A DNA stretch of 30,808 nucleotides. Source: a virus. The notes below the pieces were generated by a model that did no database searches, was not told where the DNA came from, and worked only from the letters and a program-made list of their open reading frames with translations. Position numbers and translations under genes: made by a program. The stretch covers positions 1 through 30,808 of IMG/VR virus record IMGVR_UViG_3300020171_001013, one strand, 5' to 3'. Positions 6,157 to 14,390 of the stretch are shown piece after piece (position 1 is the stretch's first letter; each line of letters starts with the position of its first letter).

Positions 6157-8052
6157 ATGAGAGATCTTATAAAAATATTTGATACTAAAAACATAGCTAC
6201 ATTGCTTGATGAATTAGAACTCAACAAAATATCTGAAGATGCTGTTGTTGGGTACGAAAGCGATGATGAAAGCAGGGAAGAGTGGAAAACTCGTAATAAG
6301 CAGGGCATGAAACTTGCGATGCAGCTTTATGAGAAGAAAGACTTCCCGTTTGCAAACGCATCAAATATAATGTATCCACTCCTTTCGATAGCTTCAATTC
6401 AATTTGCTTCGAGAGCATATCCAAACCTAATACCAGGATGGGACATTGTAAAGGGCAAGGTTATCGGGGATGATCCGCAAGGACTAAAAGCTTCCGCAGC
6501 CTCAAGAGTTAGTACCCACATGAATTATCAGCTAAATGAGGAAATGGACGAGTGGGAAGAGGAATCAGACAGGCTTTTAACAGTTATTCCTATTCTTGGG
6601 TGCTGCTTTAAAAAAACATTCTACTCTTCACTTCATAAAAGAAACGTATCCTTTTTTAATAATCCAGCAGATATTGTTATGCACTATAAAGCTAAAAACA
6701 TGACAACAGTTCCGAGAATAACAGAAAAGTATAATCTTTATCCTAACGAAATAGTCGAACGGATAAGAAGCGATTATTTTATCGATTTTGATTTAGGCCA
6801 GCCTGTGAAAACAAAGGACGAAGATGAACAATATAATATAAATGATGATTACAGGCCGCATCTTTTCCTTGAACAACACACTTGGCTTGATCTTGATAAC
6901 GACGGTTATAAAGAACCGTATATATTAAATATTCATTATGACACAAAAAAAGTTGTTAGAATATACCCAAGGTTTCAGCCGGTGGATATTGAGAAGAACA
7001 ATAATAAAATTATAAGGATAAAGGCTAAGAGCTATTACACTAAATTCCCTTTCATGCCTTCTCCGGATGGTTCGATATACGATTGGGGTTTTGGCAGTCT
7101 TTTAACACCGATAAATGAAAGCGTTAATACCTCAATAAACCAATTAACAGATGCCGGTACAATCTCAAATTGCCAAGGTGGTTTTCTTGGGAAAGGACTT
7201 AATCTTGGCCGTGGTCGTGGTGGAGGAGCAATTCAGTTAAAGATTAACGAATGGTTGCCTGTTCCCAGCAGTGGAGACGATCTAAGGAAAAACATAGTTC
7301 CATTACCAAAGGGTGAACCGTCTTCCGTATTGTTCAACTTGCTTGGTTTTATGGTGAATGCTGGCGAGAAATTAAGCTCTGTAACCGACTTAATGATGGG
7401 TGAACAGACAATCCATAACGAACCCGCAACAACAAGTCTCGCAAGAATAGAACAGGGAATGAAGGTTTTCTCTGCTATTCACAAGAGAATCCATAGAGCT
7501 TTCGGAAAGGAATTTAAACTTATATATGAACTTAACACTGATTATCTTCCTCTTGAATATTATTTTAGAATCCTTGATAGACCGGATGTTAATCAACAAG
7601 TATTAAAAGCAGACTATAATAAAGAAAATTGCGATATTATACCGGTAGCAAGTCCTGAAGACGTAACTAATACTCAGAAGCTTATCAAGGCCCAAGCCCT
7701 TATGTCGATGTTAGGACAGGGTTTTAACGATATGGAGATAAAGAAACGATATATTGAGGCGCTACAGATACCTGATATTGGCCCTGTGCTTCAGGTTCAG
7801 CCACCACCTCCCGATCCTAAACTTGTGCTTGAGTCAGAAAAGATTGATCTTGAACGATCAAAGTTTGAATTTGAAATGGCTAAATACGCTATGGAAATGG
7901 CAAAGATGCACTCAGAGATTATTAAGAATCTTGCTGAAGCAGAGGCAAAGGAATTGGGGCCACAGCTTGAAGAATACAAGATACAGGCACAGGCTTTGAT
8001 TTCCATGTCGGCTAAAAACCAGCAAGCAAAACCAAAGGCGCCAAGCAAATGA
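6157..8052 (+). CDS. Portal protein
   Basis: Forms the dodecameric vertex ring through which DNA enters and leaves the head. The 631-aa protein fits podovirus-type portals: an N-terminal region with FPFANASNIMYPLL, a core with LLTPINESVNTSINQLTDAG, a Gly/Arg-rich stretch GRGRGGG near residue 350, and the helical segment TTSLARIEQGMKVFSAIHKR typical of portal stems and crowns. The last 90 or so residues are Pro-rich, then charged and helical, probably a coiled-coil barrel. I chose ATG 6157 because GGAG precedes it; ten more codons from TTG 6127 would be encoded by the terminator itself. The stop overlaps the next ATG. Confidence 0.85.
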   Translation: MRDLIKIFDTKNIATLLDELELNKISEDAVVGYESDDESREEWKTRNKQGMKLAMQLYEKKDFPFANASNIMYPLLSIASIQFASRAYPNLIPGWDIVKGKVIGDDPQGLKASAASRVSTHMNYQLNEEMDEWEEESDRLLTVIPILGCCFKKTFYSSLHKRNVSFFNNPADIVMHYKAKNMTTVPRITEKYNLYPNEIVERIRSDYFIDFDLGQPVKTKDEDEQYNINDDYRPHLFLEQHTWLDLDNDGYKEPYILNIHYDTKKVVRIYPRFQPVDIEKNNNKIIRIKAKSYYTKFPFMPSPDGSIYDWGFGSLLTPINESVNTSINQLTDAGTISNCQGGFLGKGLNLGRGRGGGAIQLKINEWLPVPSSGDDLRKNIVPLPKGEPSSVLFNLLGFMVNAGEKLSSVTDLMMGEQTIHNEPATTSLARIEQGMKVFSAIHKRIHRAFGKEFKLIYELNTDYLPLEYYFRILDRPDVNQQVLKADYNKENCDIIPVASPEDVTNTQKLIKAQALMSMLGQGFNDMEIKKRYIEALQIPDIGPVLQVQPPPPDPKLVLESEKIDLERSKFEFEMAKYAMEMAKMHSEIIKNLAEAEAKELGPQLEEYKIQAQALISMSAKNQQAKPKAPSK

Positions 8053-8264
8053 TAACTGAAGAAGATTATAAAAACTGGTGGGCTTCCCCCGTAGGAATGG
8101 AGGTTGCTGCTATGTTAAAAGAAAGACAGAACAGAATCGCTCATGGACTTGGAAATGGAGCTGCAAGGGGCGATGTATCAACATATGATGAAACGGTTGG
8201 AAGATATAAGGAAATTCAGGATTTAAAAGAAATGACATTCAAAGAGTTAATGGGGGACGTATGA
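8049..8264 (+). CDS. Small phage protein between portal and GroES-like gene
   Basis: A 71-aa acidic, probably helical protein without a recognisable domain. ATGA overlaps with the portal gene upstream and with the co-chaperonin gene downstream imply it is translated as part of the head operon. Small genes at this position are common in podovirus-like genomes, so a head-assembly role is plausible but not shown. Confidence 0.6.
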   Translation: MITEEDYKNWWASPVGMEVAAMLKERQNRIAHGLGNGAARGDVSTYDETVGRYKEIQDLKEMTFKELMGDV

Positions 8265-8581
8265 AAATTGAGGCACTAAAGCCAGTTGAGTTTGGAGTTT
8301 TAATTCAAGTAGATGAGGTTGAGGATAGGTCTTCTGGTGGATTGTTTTTGCCAGAAACAGTCCTTGAACGGGAACAGCTTTCACATGACAGAGGAACCTT
8401 AATATCAAAAAGCGATATGGCCTTTGAAGACTGGAACGGAACTATCCCGGAAGTAGGAGAGAAAGTAATTTTCAAGAAATATGCCGGAACCGTGATTCAA
8501 CACAAAGAAGATCGGGTGATCGTTGGCAAATACAGGTTGTGCAAAGATAAAGATATTGTTGCCGTTATAAGGGAGGATTAA
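8261..8581 (+). CDS. GroES-like co-chaperonin (Cpn10 family)
   Basis: A 106-aa protein resembling GroES: an N-terminal beta strand KPVEFGVLIQVDEVE, a mobile loop with the hydrophobic tripeptide in SSGGLFLPE, a rising strand RGTLISKS, the PEVGEKVIFKKYAGTVI core, and a C-terminal CKDKDIVAVI matching the ESDILAIV ending of GroES. The mobile loop is what binds the GroEL apical domain. Phage co-chaperonins such as T4 gp31 replace host GroES so that GroEL can fold the phage capsid protein. The position between portal and scaffold fits that role. No GroEL gene is present, so the host chaperonin would be the partner. Confidence 0.82.
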   Translation: MKIEALKPVEFGVLIQVDEVEDRSSGGLFLPETVLEREQLSHDRGTLISKSDMAFEDWNGTIPEVGEKVIFKKYAGTVIQHKEDRVIVGKYRLCKDKDIVAVIRED

Positions 8582-8582
8582 T

Positions 8583-9410
8583 ATGGAACCAGAAAACTTG
8601 GAATCGGTACAGGAAGATGTAATGGAAGATGTCCCAAAAGTTGATCCTAAGATTGAGGAACGTGCAAAGCTTCAGGGTTGGGTTCCTCTTGATGGTTTCA
8701 AGGGTGACAAGGAAAGATGGATTTCAGCAGACGAGTTTGTAAAACGTGCGGATACGGTAATGCCGATATTAAAATCACAAAACAAGAAGTTGGAGGATAA
8801 ACTTTTAAATCTTTCCAAAGAACTTCAAGAGCAGAAAGACCTTTCCAAGAAGATGATTAAGATACACGGCAAATATACAGAGGATGCCTATAATGACCGT
8901 ATCAACACCATAAGAAGGTTAAAGTCCGATGCGGTTGAGCTTGGGGATGTTGATAAGTATAAACAACTTGAAGCTGAAGAAAGCAAAATTCCAATACCAG
9001 AAAAGATTGAGATCGATGAGTCTCCGATTCAAGCCATAGACCCTGGTGTCTTGAAATGGCAGGAAGAAAATGCTCACTGGTATGGTAACGATAAAGACCT
9101 TACTGAATACACAGACATTATAGCTGAAAAAATGGGCAAATCAGGGCACAACTTTACACCTTATCAGTTTTGCGAAGAAGTTAAGAAAAGGGTTAAAACA
9201 ATGTTTCCTGAAAAATTTAATGGTGCTGGAAATATATCTTCTGGCGTAGATGAACCGGGCACAAGAGGTTCTGACACTATGCAAAGCAAAAAAGGGAAGA
9301 CATGGAACGATTTGCCGAAAGACGCGAAAGAACAATGCTCTTCGCTAATGGGAACTATCCAAGGTTATACAAAAGAGAAATATCTAAGAGATTATTTTGA
9401 GGGAGAATAA
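8583..9410 (+). CDS. Capsid scaffolding protein (probable)
   Basis: A 275-aa, highly charged, mostly helical protein. The N-terminal pattern GWVPLDGFKGDKERWISADE (32-51) followed by EFVKRADTVMPIL is characteristic of scaffold-type proteins in podovirus head clusters, and 61-100 should form a coiled coil. The position before the decoration and capsid genes agrees. Scaffold proteins direct procapsid assembly and then leave the shell. The C-terminal portion (about 215 onward) is Gly/Ser-rich, then basic. The start is 1 nt after the co-chaperonin stop. Confidence 0.72.
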   Translation: MEPENLESVQEDVMEDVPKVDPKIEERAKLQGWVPLDGFKGDKERWISADEFVKRADTVMPILKSQNKKLEDKLLNLSKELQEQKDLSKKMIKIHGKYTEDAYNDRINTIRRLKSDAVELGDVDKYKQLEAEESKIPIPEKIEIDESPIQAIDPGVLKWQEENAHWYGNDKDLTEYTDIIAEKMGKSGHNFTPYQFCEEVKKRVKTMFPEKFNGAGNISSGVDEPGTRGSDTMQSKKGKTWNDLPKDAKEQCSSLMGTIQGYTKEKYLRDYFEGE

Positions 9411-9412
9411 TA

Positions 9413-9964
9413 ATGGATGAGATTAACACAGAACAAACAAAAGTGCCTGAAAATATAATTAAAGAAGAAAAAGAAATATGCGAAGAATGCGGAAGGGAAT
9501 TTACAGGCCCACATAGAAAAGCTGCAATAACTGGCCACATGAGATCGCATAAAGTTCGGGAAAGAGTGGACATCAATCCCGAAGACCGTAAAAAACGCAT
9601 CCCTTTCGGCATAAAAGAACGTAAATGGAACATACCTGAAAATGATGGGTATTCATATAGAATATTCAACGACAACTGGACAGTTGAACCCGGAAGAATA
9701 CAAAGAGCTTTGAGGGCAGGATATGAGATAGTAGAAAATCAAGATCATAGCGCAGTAGGTACAAATGAGAATGGCTCTGAAATTAAAGGCGTTCTTATGA
9801 GAATCCCGAATGAGTTCTATGATGAAGACCAGAAATTAAAACAGAAAGCAGTCGATGAGATAGACCGAAAAATCAAGGGAGGCACACTTGAGCAAGCAGC
9901 AAACGACAAACGATACAGCCGTGATGGTATTAAGATTTGGAATAATAACACGGAAAATCCATAA
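9413..9964 (+). CDS. C2H2-type zinc-finger phage protein
   Basis: A 183-aa protein with a finger near the N-terminus: C23-x2-C26 followed by H42-x3-H46, with GREFTGPHRKAAITGHMRSH in between. The Cys-to-His spacing of 15 is longer than the classic 12. The remainder has a lysine/arginine-rich segment (PEDRKKRIPFGIKERKW) and then an acidic helical tail. Proteins of this sort sit just before capsid genes in environmental podovirus genomes; their role is unknown to me. It could bind DNA or a head protein. It starts 2 nt after the scaffold stop. Confidence 0.65.
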   Translation: MDEINTEQTKVPENIIKEEKEICEECGREFTGPHRKAAITGHMRSHKVRERVDINPEDRKKRIPFGIKERKWNIPENDGYSYRIFNDNWTVEPGRIQRALRAGYEIVENQDHSAVGTNENGSEIKGVLMRIPNEFYDEDQKLKQKAVDEIDRKIKGGTLEQAANDKRYSRDGIKIWNNNTENP

Positions 9965-9973
9965 TTTTATAAT
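9945..9973 (+). promoter_or_regulatory. Candidate sigma70-type promoter before capsid genes
   Basis: A perfect TATAAT at 9968-9973 lies 17 nt after ATAACA (9945-9950; four of six matches to the -35 consensus). Initiation would fall near 9980, immediately before the AAAGGAG at 9980-9986. Such matches occur by chance in AT-rich DNA, so this is tentative. Confidence 0.3.
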
Positions 9974-9994
9974 TAACATAAAGGAGTTTTTAAT

Positions 9995-10600
9995 ATGTCG
10001 AATCCTAATGCGCCATTCGGGTTACGACCCGTAAGGCATATAGATGGTTCGCCTTGGAATGGGCAGACAATAAGATGTTATTGTTCAGCGTCTTATGCTA
10101 CTGCCCTTTTTGTTGGCGATCCCATAATGTTTGGGGGCACAACTCTTTCCAAAAAAGACGCTACTGCCAAACACATGACGATTGAAACACATGCCGGAAC
10201 AACTGGTCTTATTGTAAATGGTGTAATAACCAGTTTTGAACCAAACCAAGATAACCTTACACAGCAATATCGGCCTGCATCCCAAGCAAGATGGGCTAAT
10301 GTTGTTGTAGCAACACCTAACATTATTTTCCAGATTAGAGATAATGGAACAGGAACGCCAGCTCCGGTATTTACCTATCAGAATGCTGAAATGGCTGCTG
10401 GTAGTGGAAATACCTATTCAGGTCTTTCTGCTTTTGTTCTTGATGCTTCTACACCTGGCGCTACTCAGGCACATCCCCTCTTAATCCTTGGATTGTCAGA
10501 CATCCCCGATAACGAACTTGATGACTATGCGGTTTGGGATGTCCTTATTAACACTTGCTATAATGCTACAGGTCTTTACCTGGGCGTTACTGCTGCATAA
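9995..10600 (+). CDS. Head protein, probable capsid decoration/stabilisation protein
   Basis: A 201-aa protein beginning NPNAPFGLRPVRHIDGSPWNGQ, a start I recognise from proteins encoded directly before the major capsid gene in many phages. The body is beta-rich with many Thr, Ala and Gly residues and lacks an obvious signal peptide. That composition and position suggest a capsid-binding decoration or cement protein, made in quantity. AAAGGAG stands 8 nt before the ATG, a strong ribosome site. Its relation to a named cement family is not certain. Confidence 0.65.
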   Translation: MSNPNAPFGLRPVRHIDGSPWNGQTIRCYCSASYATALFVGDPIMFGGTTLSKKDATAKHMTIETHAGTTGLIVNGVITSFEPNQDNLTQQYRPASQARWANVVVATPNIIFQIRDNGTGTPAPVFTYQNAEMAAGSGNTYSGLSAFVLDASTPGATQAHPLLILGLSDIPDNELDDYAVWDVLINTCYNATGLYLGVTAA

Positions 10601-10618
10601 GGAATAGGAGGTAACAAT

Positions 10619-11530
10619 ATGCCTGGTGTAATAACAACTGGAAATCATCCAAAAGCTCTGTGGCCGGGAGTAAAAGCCTGGTTCGGAGTCGGCTATGGCG
10701 AACATCCCGAAGAATATAAGGATCTGTTCGAAACAATGACCTCTAGCCAAGCGTGGGAAGAAGATGTTAAAACTTCCGGCTTTCCGCTTGCAAACGTAAA
10801 GCGTGAAGGCGCTGCTACAACCTATGCGAGTCATAATCAACTTTACACATCAAGATACACACACGTTGCTTATTCTCTTGGATTCATTGTAACTTTTGAG
10901 GAAAGGCTTAACAACCTCTATGCTAAAATCGCAAACTCAAGATCAAAATCCCTTGGGTTTTCCATGAGGCAGACAAAAGAAAAGGTCGCTGCAAATGTGT
11001 ATAACAGGGCCTTTAGTGGTAGTTATCTTGGTGGTGATGGGGTATGTTTAGTCTCTGCTTCCCATCCGTCTTCTGTTGGCAACCAGAGTAATATACTTGC
11101 TCCTGCTGCTGACTTGTCAGAAAATTCAATAGAAGATTTGTTAATTATGATTATGGGAGCGCAGAACAATGATGGTCTTGAAATCGGTCTTATGGGCGAA
11201 AGCCTTCATATTCCAAGGCAGCTTTATTTTGAAGCCAATAGAATAATGAAGACAACTCTTCAGGTTCATACTGCTGATAATACCATTAATGCGATAAAGG
11301 CTACCGGGCAGTTGCCCGGCGGGATTAAACTAAATCATTATTTTTCAGATGCGGATGCTATTTTTATCCGCACCAACGTGCCAGACGGGATGAAACATTA
11401 TCAACGTCACAAGATTGATTTAGAACAGGACAATGATTTTGATACCAAGAATGCCAAGGCAAGTTCTTACGATTATTATAGCTTTGGATGGTCTGACCCG
11501 CTTGGAGTGTTCGGCTCTCCAGGTGCTTAA
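10619..11530 (+). CDS. Major capsid protein (HK97-fold type)
   Basis: A 303-aa protein opening with GNHPKALWPGVKAWFGVGYG and continuing through DLFETMTSSQAWEEDVKTSG, which is typical of Mu-like/HK97-fold major head proteins. Later segments GFIVTFEERLNNLY, SRSKSLGFSMRQTKE and RAFSGSYLGGDG correspond to the conserved central domain, and IPRQLYFEANRIM lies in the C-terminal part. It would form the icosahedral shell with the upstream scaffold and, perhaps, the GroES-like chaperone. AGGAGG at 10606-10611 is the best ribosome site in the region, 7 nt before the ATG, as expected for an abundant protein. Confidence 0.87.
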   Translation: MPGVITTGNHPKALWPGVKAWFGVGYGEHPEEYKDLFETMTSSQAWEEDVKTSGFPLANVKREGAATTYASHNQLYTSRYTHVAYSLGFIVTFEERLNNLYAKIANSRSKSLGFSMRQTKEKVAANVYNRAFSGSYLGGDGVCLVSASHPSSVGNQSNILAPAADLSENSIEDLLIMIMGAQNNDGLEIGLMGESLHIPRQLYFEANRIMKTTLQVHTADNTINAIKATGQLPGGIKLNHYFSDADAIFIRTNVPDGMKHYQRHKIDLEQDNDFDTKNAKASSYDYYSFGWSDPLGVFGSPGA

Positions 11531-11536
11531 TAATTT

Positions 11537-11562
11537 ATGTGGGGATGGGAACATCCCCATGT
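11537..11562 (+). other. GNRA-capped hairpin after the capsid gene
   Basis: TGGGGATG (11540-11547) pairs with CATCCCCA (11552-11559), closed by the loop GGAA, a GNRA tetraloop; three further pairs including G-U extend it to 11537-11562. No T run follows, so it is more likely an mRNA-stabilising or processing element than a terminator. Confidence 0.7.
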
Positions 11563-11584
11563 CCTTCAAAGGAGGATGTAATTT

Positions 11585-12325
11585 ATGACTACAAGACACA
11601 CAATATCTCATGCCGATGAGCTTTACAGGGGCAATGCCTTTATGGATGGGGCTTCTCCTGATGGTCGCAGGGGTACTGAAATTACCAACATCCACGCTAA
11701 ACAGTATGGTGCCATAGCTTCTTATGACGCAGATGGTATTGTTTCAAGCTATGTAACCACGGGCGCATATACCAATATGCTAACCAACACAGCATCGGTT
11801 TGCAAGGGTGCTTTGGTTTCTTCTGCCCTTGCTTCTGTTGTAACTTTTGACGTACCAAGAAATGTTATTGTTACGGCTTCTGTTGCAGAAGCAAAAAATC
11901 TTTATGTCTATGGAACTGACGAATATGGGAATGATATGGTTGAAACAATTACCGTATCCGGTTCGGCAGTAACAAGTGGTAAGAAGGCTTTTAAGACAAT
12001 TACCAAGTTACAGACAACTGGTGCGTGGGCTTCAACAATCAGCATCGGCTCTGGAAATAGAATTGGTCTTCCCTTTATGATCTTAAACAAAGGAAAGATT
12101 CTTGGGCTTACGATTGATGGACTTGCTACTGGTGGATATACTCTCATAGCTGGTCACGCAACAGCAGCAGCCCCAAGTTCTTCAAATGGTGATGCTGATG
12201 TAAGAGGCACCATTGCGTTCACAACCGTACCGGATAGCGCAAAGCTGTTCACGGTTATGATGATTGTTGATTCAACCACTAGAAACAAGGCTTTTGGTCA
12301 GCCACAAGCAACAGCAGTAACCTAA
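11585..12325 (+). CDS. Putative head-associated beta-sandwich protein
   Basis: A 246-aa protein after the capsid gene. The N-terminal region contains SPDGRRGTEITN; the middle has YGTDEYGNDMVETITVSGSA followed by KAFKTITKLQTTG, a pattern that recurs in phage virion proteins with Ig-like or jelly-roll domains. It has no signal peptide or enzymatic motif. A structural or decoration role is inferred from position and composition. AAAGGAGG at 11568-11575 precedes the ATG. Confidence 0.55.
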   Translation: MTTRHTISHADELYRGNAFMDGASPDGRRGTEITNIHAKQYGAIASYDADGIVSSYVTTGAYTNMLTNTASVCKGALVSSALASVVTFDVPRNVIVTASVAEAKNLYVYGTDEYGNDMVETITVSGSAVTSGKKAFKTITKLQTTGAWASTISIGSGNRIGLPFMILNKGKILGLTIDGLATGGYTLIAGHATAAAPSSSNGDADVRGTIAFTTVPDSAKLFTVMMIVDSTTRNKAFGQPQATAVT

Positions 12326-12337
12326 GATAGTGTAACG

Positions 12338-12359
12338 GGAGGGGTGTAAAAGCCCCTCC
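12338..12359 (+). other. Stem-loop between head genes
   Basis: GGAGGGG (12338-12344) pairs with CCCCTCC (12353-12359) around an 8-nt loop. Only two T follow, then an A run, so it does not look like an efficient intrinsic terminator on the + strand. It may protect the upstream transcript. Confidence 0.6.
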
Positions 12360-12382
12360 TTAAAAAATAAGAAAGGACGTTT

Positions 12383-13252
12383 ATGAATCCAGAAAGAGTA
12401 GCCATAGTAGGCATAGGAGTATCACACTTAGACTATATAGTTAATGTGTGCAAGGTAGGTAATAGAAAGGCAGTAGCAGACGAAGTATGGGCAATAAACA
12501 AAATGGGTGCGGCAATAGAATGTGACGCAATATTCAGAATGGATGATTTGATGACCGAGTTCTCGGTTAATCAGGGTGTATGGAAAAACAATGTAACAAA
12601 GGAAAATATTCATGTTCAGGATGTGTGGTATGAAACTCTTAAAAACTTTAAGGGTTCTATCTTTACTTGTAAAGCGTATCCTGAAGAATTTCCAAACACA
12701 ATAGAATATCCGTTGGAACAGGTTATAAACTGTGTAGGCACATCATATTTCAATACCGGCCCCGCGTATGCAGTTGCCTATGCAATATTAATAGGTGTAA
12801 AAGAAATTCAGCTTTACGGAATTGATTACACATATCCTGATAAGCACGTTTCAGAACAAGGCAGGGCGTGTGTAGAGTTCCATTTAAGGGAGGCAATGTC
12901 AAGGGGCATAAACATAAGGGTAGCCCAAAACTCAACCTTACTTGACACACAAAAGGATTCAGGTCGTAAAATGTATGGCTATCCATATCCGATTGAAGTC
13001 GTACCTGAAAAGGATAATCCAAGAAAATTCAAGGTTATCCACAGGGAAGACTTAGGAAAAAAGAACAAAGAGGCTTTAGAAAAGCAGGAAAAACAATCAT
13101 TAAAAAGACTGCTCGAAAAATATTATAAACCCGATATAACAAAACAACTCCTTGATACGCCCGAAGGGGCGGTTCAAGAAGAACCGTTAAAAGGAGATGT
13201 AAAAGATGTCAAGTCCACAAAGGTACGCAAAAGGCGTAACAAACGTAAGTAG
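12383..13252 (+). CDS. Rossmann-like phage protein, possibly DUF115/glycosyltransferase-related
   Basis: A 289-aa protein with an N-terminal strand-loop VAIVGIGVSHLDYI (6-19), then DEVWAINKMGAAIECDAIFRMDD and a central NTGPAYAVAYAILIGVKEI followed by LYGIDYTYP. These resemble phage proteins sometimes labelled norphogenetic and, more distantly, the DUF115/MptE-like fold shared with some sialyl- and pseudaminyl-transferases. That relationship is from motif impression only. The C-terminus is a charged helix ending in a basic tail, KVRKRRNKRK. It lies between head genes and its last 47 nt overlap the next gene. With a CMP-sialic-acid pathway upstream, a transferase role is worth testing, but similar genes occur in phages that lack such pathways. 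Confidence 0.5.
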   Translation: MNPERVAIVGIGVSHLDYIVNVCKVGNRKAVADEVWAINKMGAAIECDAIFRMDDLMTEFSVNQGVWKNNVTKENIHVQDVWYETLKNFKGSIFTCKAYPEEFPNTIEYPLEQVINCVGTSYFNTGPAYAVAYAILIGVKEIQLYGIDYTYPDKHVSEQGRACVEFHLREAMSRGINIRVAQNSTLLDTQKDSGRKMYGYPYPIEVVPEKDNPRKFKVIHREDLGKKNKEALEKQEKQSLKRLLEKYYKPDITKQLLDTPEGAVQEEPLKGDVKDVKSTKVRKRRNKRK

Positions 13253-13928
13253 TCAAAACCCTATGGGTCAGCTTATAGTTCCTGACCCCACTTCCGTCCA
13301 TATGTTCATGGACGATTTCAACAAATTCAATCCCGGCGATTGGTTTATCACTCGTATTCATGCAGGAGCAACAGCCGGTACGGAAACAATAAGTGACGCA
13401 ACTGGTGGTGTGCTTGCTTTCTATCCTGCCAATGCTGATAACGATTCCACGTTTTTTCAATGGAAAGCCACAGATAACGTATCAACCGCATCTGAAATAT
13501 TCACATTAGAATCTACCAAGAAGCTTTGGTTTAAGGCCAGGTTTAATGTTTCCGATACCGGGGACAGTGATTTTATAATCGGTCTTCAAAGTGCAGATAC
13601 TACACCTACAACCGCCCCTGTCGATGCTGTACTATTCAAATCTGATGATGGTGATGATTATCTTGATTTTCAGGTTTATGCTGCCAGTGCTTCAACCCTT
13701 GCAGATGCAGCACTTGCTACGTTAGTTGACAGTACCTATGTAACGGTTGCTTTCTACTGGGACGGTGTTGATACGATTTATTATTATCTTAACGATCAAC
13801 TGCAAGGATCAAGTTCAAGCCTTACATATCCAACTGCTGCAATGACACCTACTTTTGGTGTGCAGAACGGTTCTGCTTCAGCAAGAACAATGTCAATAGA
13901 CTATGTTTGTGTAATTAAAGAACGATAA
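13206..13928 (+). CDS. Virion protein with concanavalin/LamG-like beta-sandwich (putative)
   Basis: A 240-aa, Thr/Ser/Asp-rich, beta-dominated protein. The pattern FMDDFNKFNP, then FFQWKATDNV, LWFKARFNVSD, SDFIIGLQSAD and VTVAFYWDGVDTIYYYLND fits a jelly-roll of concanavalin A/LamG type often seen in phage head or tail decoration proteins. No signal peptide is present. AAAGGAG at 13190-13196 and ATG 13206 support initiation inside the end of the preceding gene. Carbohydrate binding is possible but unproven. Confidence 0.6.
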   Translation: MSSPQRYAKGVTNVSSQNPMGQLIVPDPTSVHMFMDDFNKFNPGDWFITRIHAGATAGTETISDATGGVLAFYPANADNDSTFFQWKATDNVSTASEIFTLESTKKLWFKARFNVSDTGDSDFIIGLQSADTTPTTAPVDAVLFKSDDGDDYLDFQVYAASASTLADAALATLVDSTYVTVAFYWDGVDTIYYYLNDQLQGSSSSLTYPTAAMTPTFGVQNGSASARTMSIDYVCVIKER

Positions 13929-13946
13929 GCATAAGGAGGGTACAAA

Positions 13947-14390
13947 ATGGCTGACGCAACAATGGTTGAATATCTGTATCCTCCCAATATGCTTGACGGC
14001 GATTGGGATGAAAAACAGGGGAATAGAAAAGTAGTTGTAAGAATGTCTTGCCTGAGTGATGGTTCTGGCGAAACTAATGTTATTAAAATTGCATTGTCAG
14101 ATTTGAAAACCCATAACGGAAACATACCATCAAGAACAGTGGTCGAATGGATTGAATATCAGATATTGGGCATGGCCTGTCTTCTTGAATGGGATAGGGC
14201 GCCACATGCTGAGATTCTACGCATAAATGCTACCGGACAAGAATCAAGCGGAAGGACAGATTATCAAAGTTATGGCGGGAGAATAGATCCTGGCGGTGAC
14301 GATAGAACTGGCGATATCCTAATGACTACGACAAACGTAACCAATGGAGATTCTTACGAAATAAATATTTGCTTAAGGCTTAAAGATTAA
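13947..14390 (+). CDS. Conserved-type phage structural protein, function unknown
   Basis: A 147-aa protein with no domain I recognise. It contains WIEYQILGMACLLEWDRAPHAEIL in the middle (as shorter runs around residues 68-92) and a Gly/Asp-rich loop (GGRIDPGGDDRTGD). A size, position and beta-rich makeup like this in head-neck clusters suggest a minor head or completion protein. AAGGAGGG lies just upstream. The stop overlaps the next ATG as TAATG. Confidence 0.5.
   Translation: MADATMVEYLYPPNMLDGDWDEKQGNRKVVVRMSCLSDGSGETNVIKIALSDLKTHNGNIPSRTVVEWIEYQILGMACLLEWDRAPHAEILRINATGQESSGRTDYQSYGGRIDPGGDDRTGDILMTTTNVTNGDSYEINICLRLKD

Noticed and set aside
8049-8264. Similarity of the N-termini of this protein (MITEED) and the Cys-rich protein at 919 (MITEEE) as a shared family
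   Set aside because: The match ends after six residues and the DNA differs, so it is probably chance.
12338-12370. Stem-loop considered as an intrinsic terminator
   Set aside because: The stem is good but is followed by two T and then A residues, not a T run, so it is listed only as a stem-loop.
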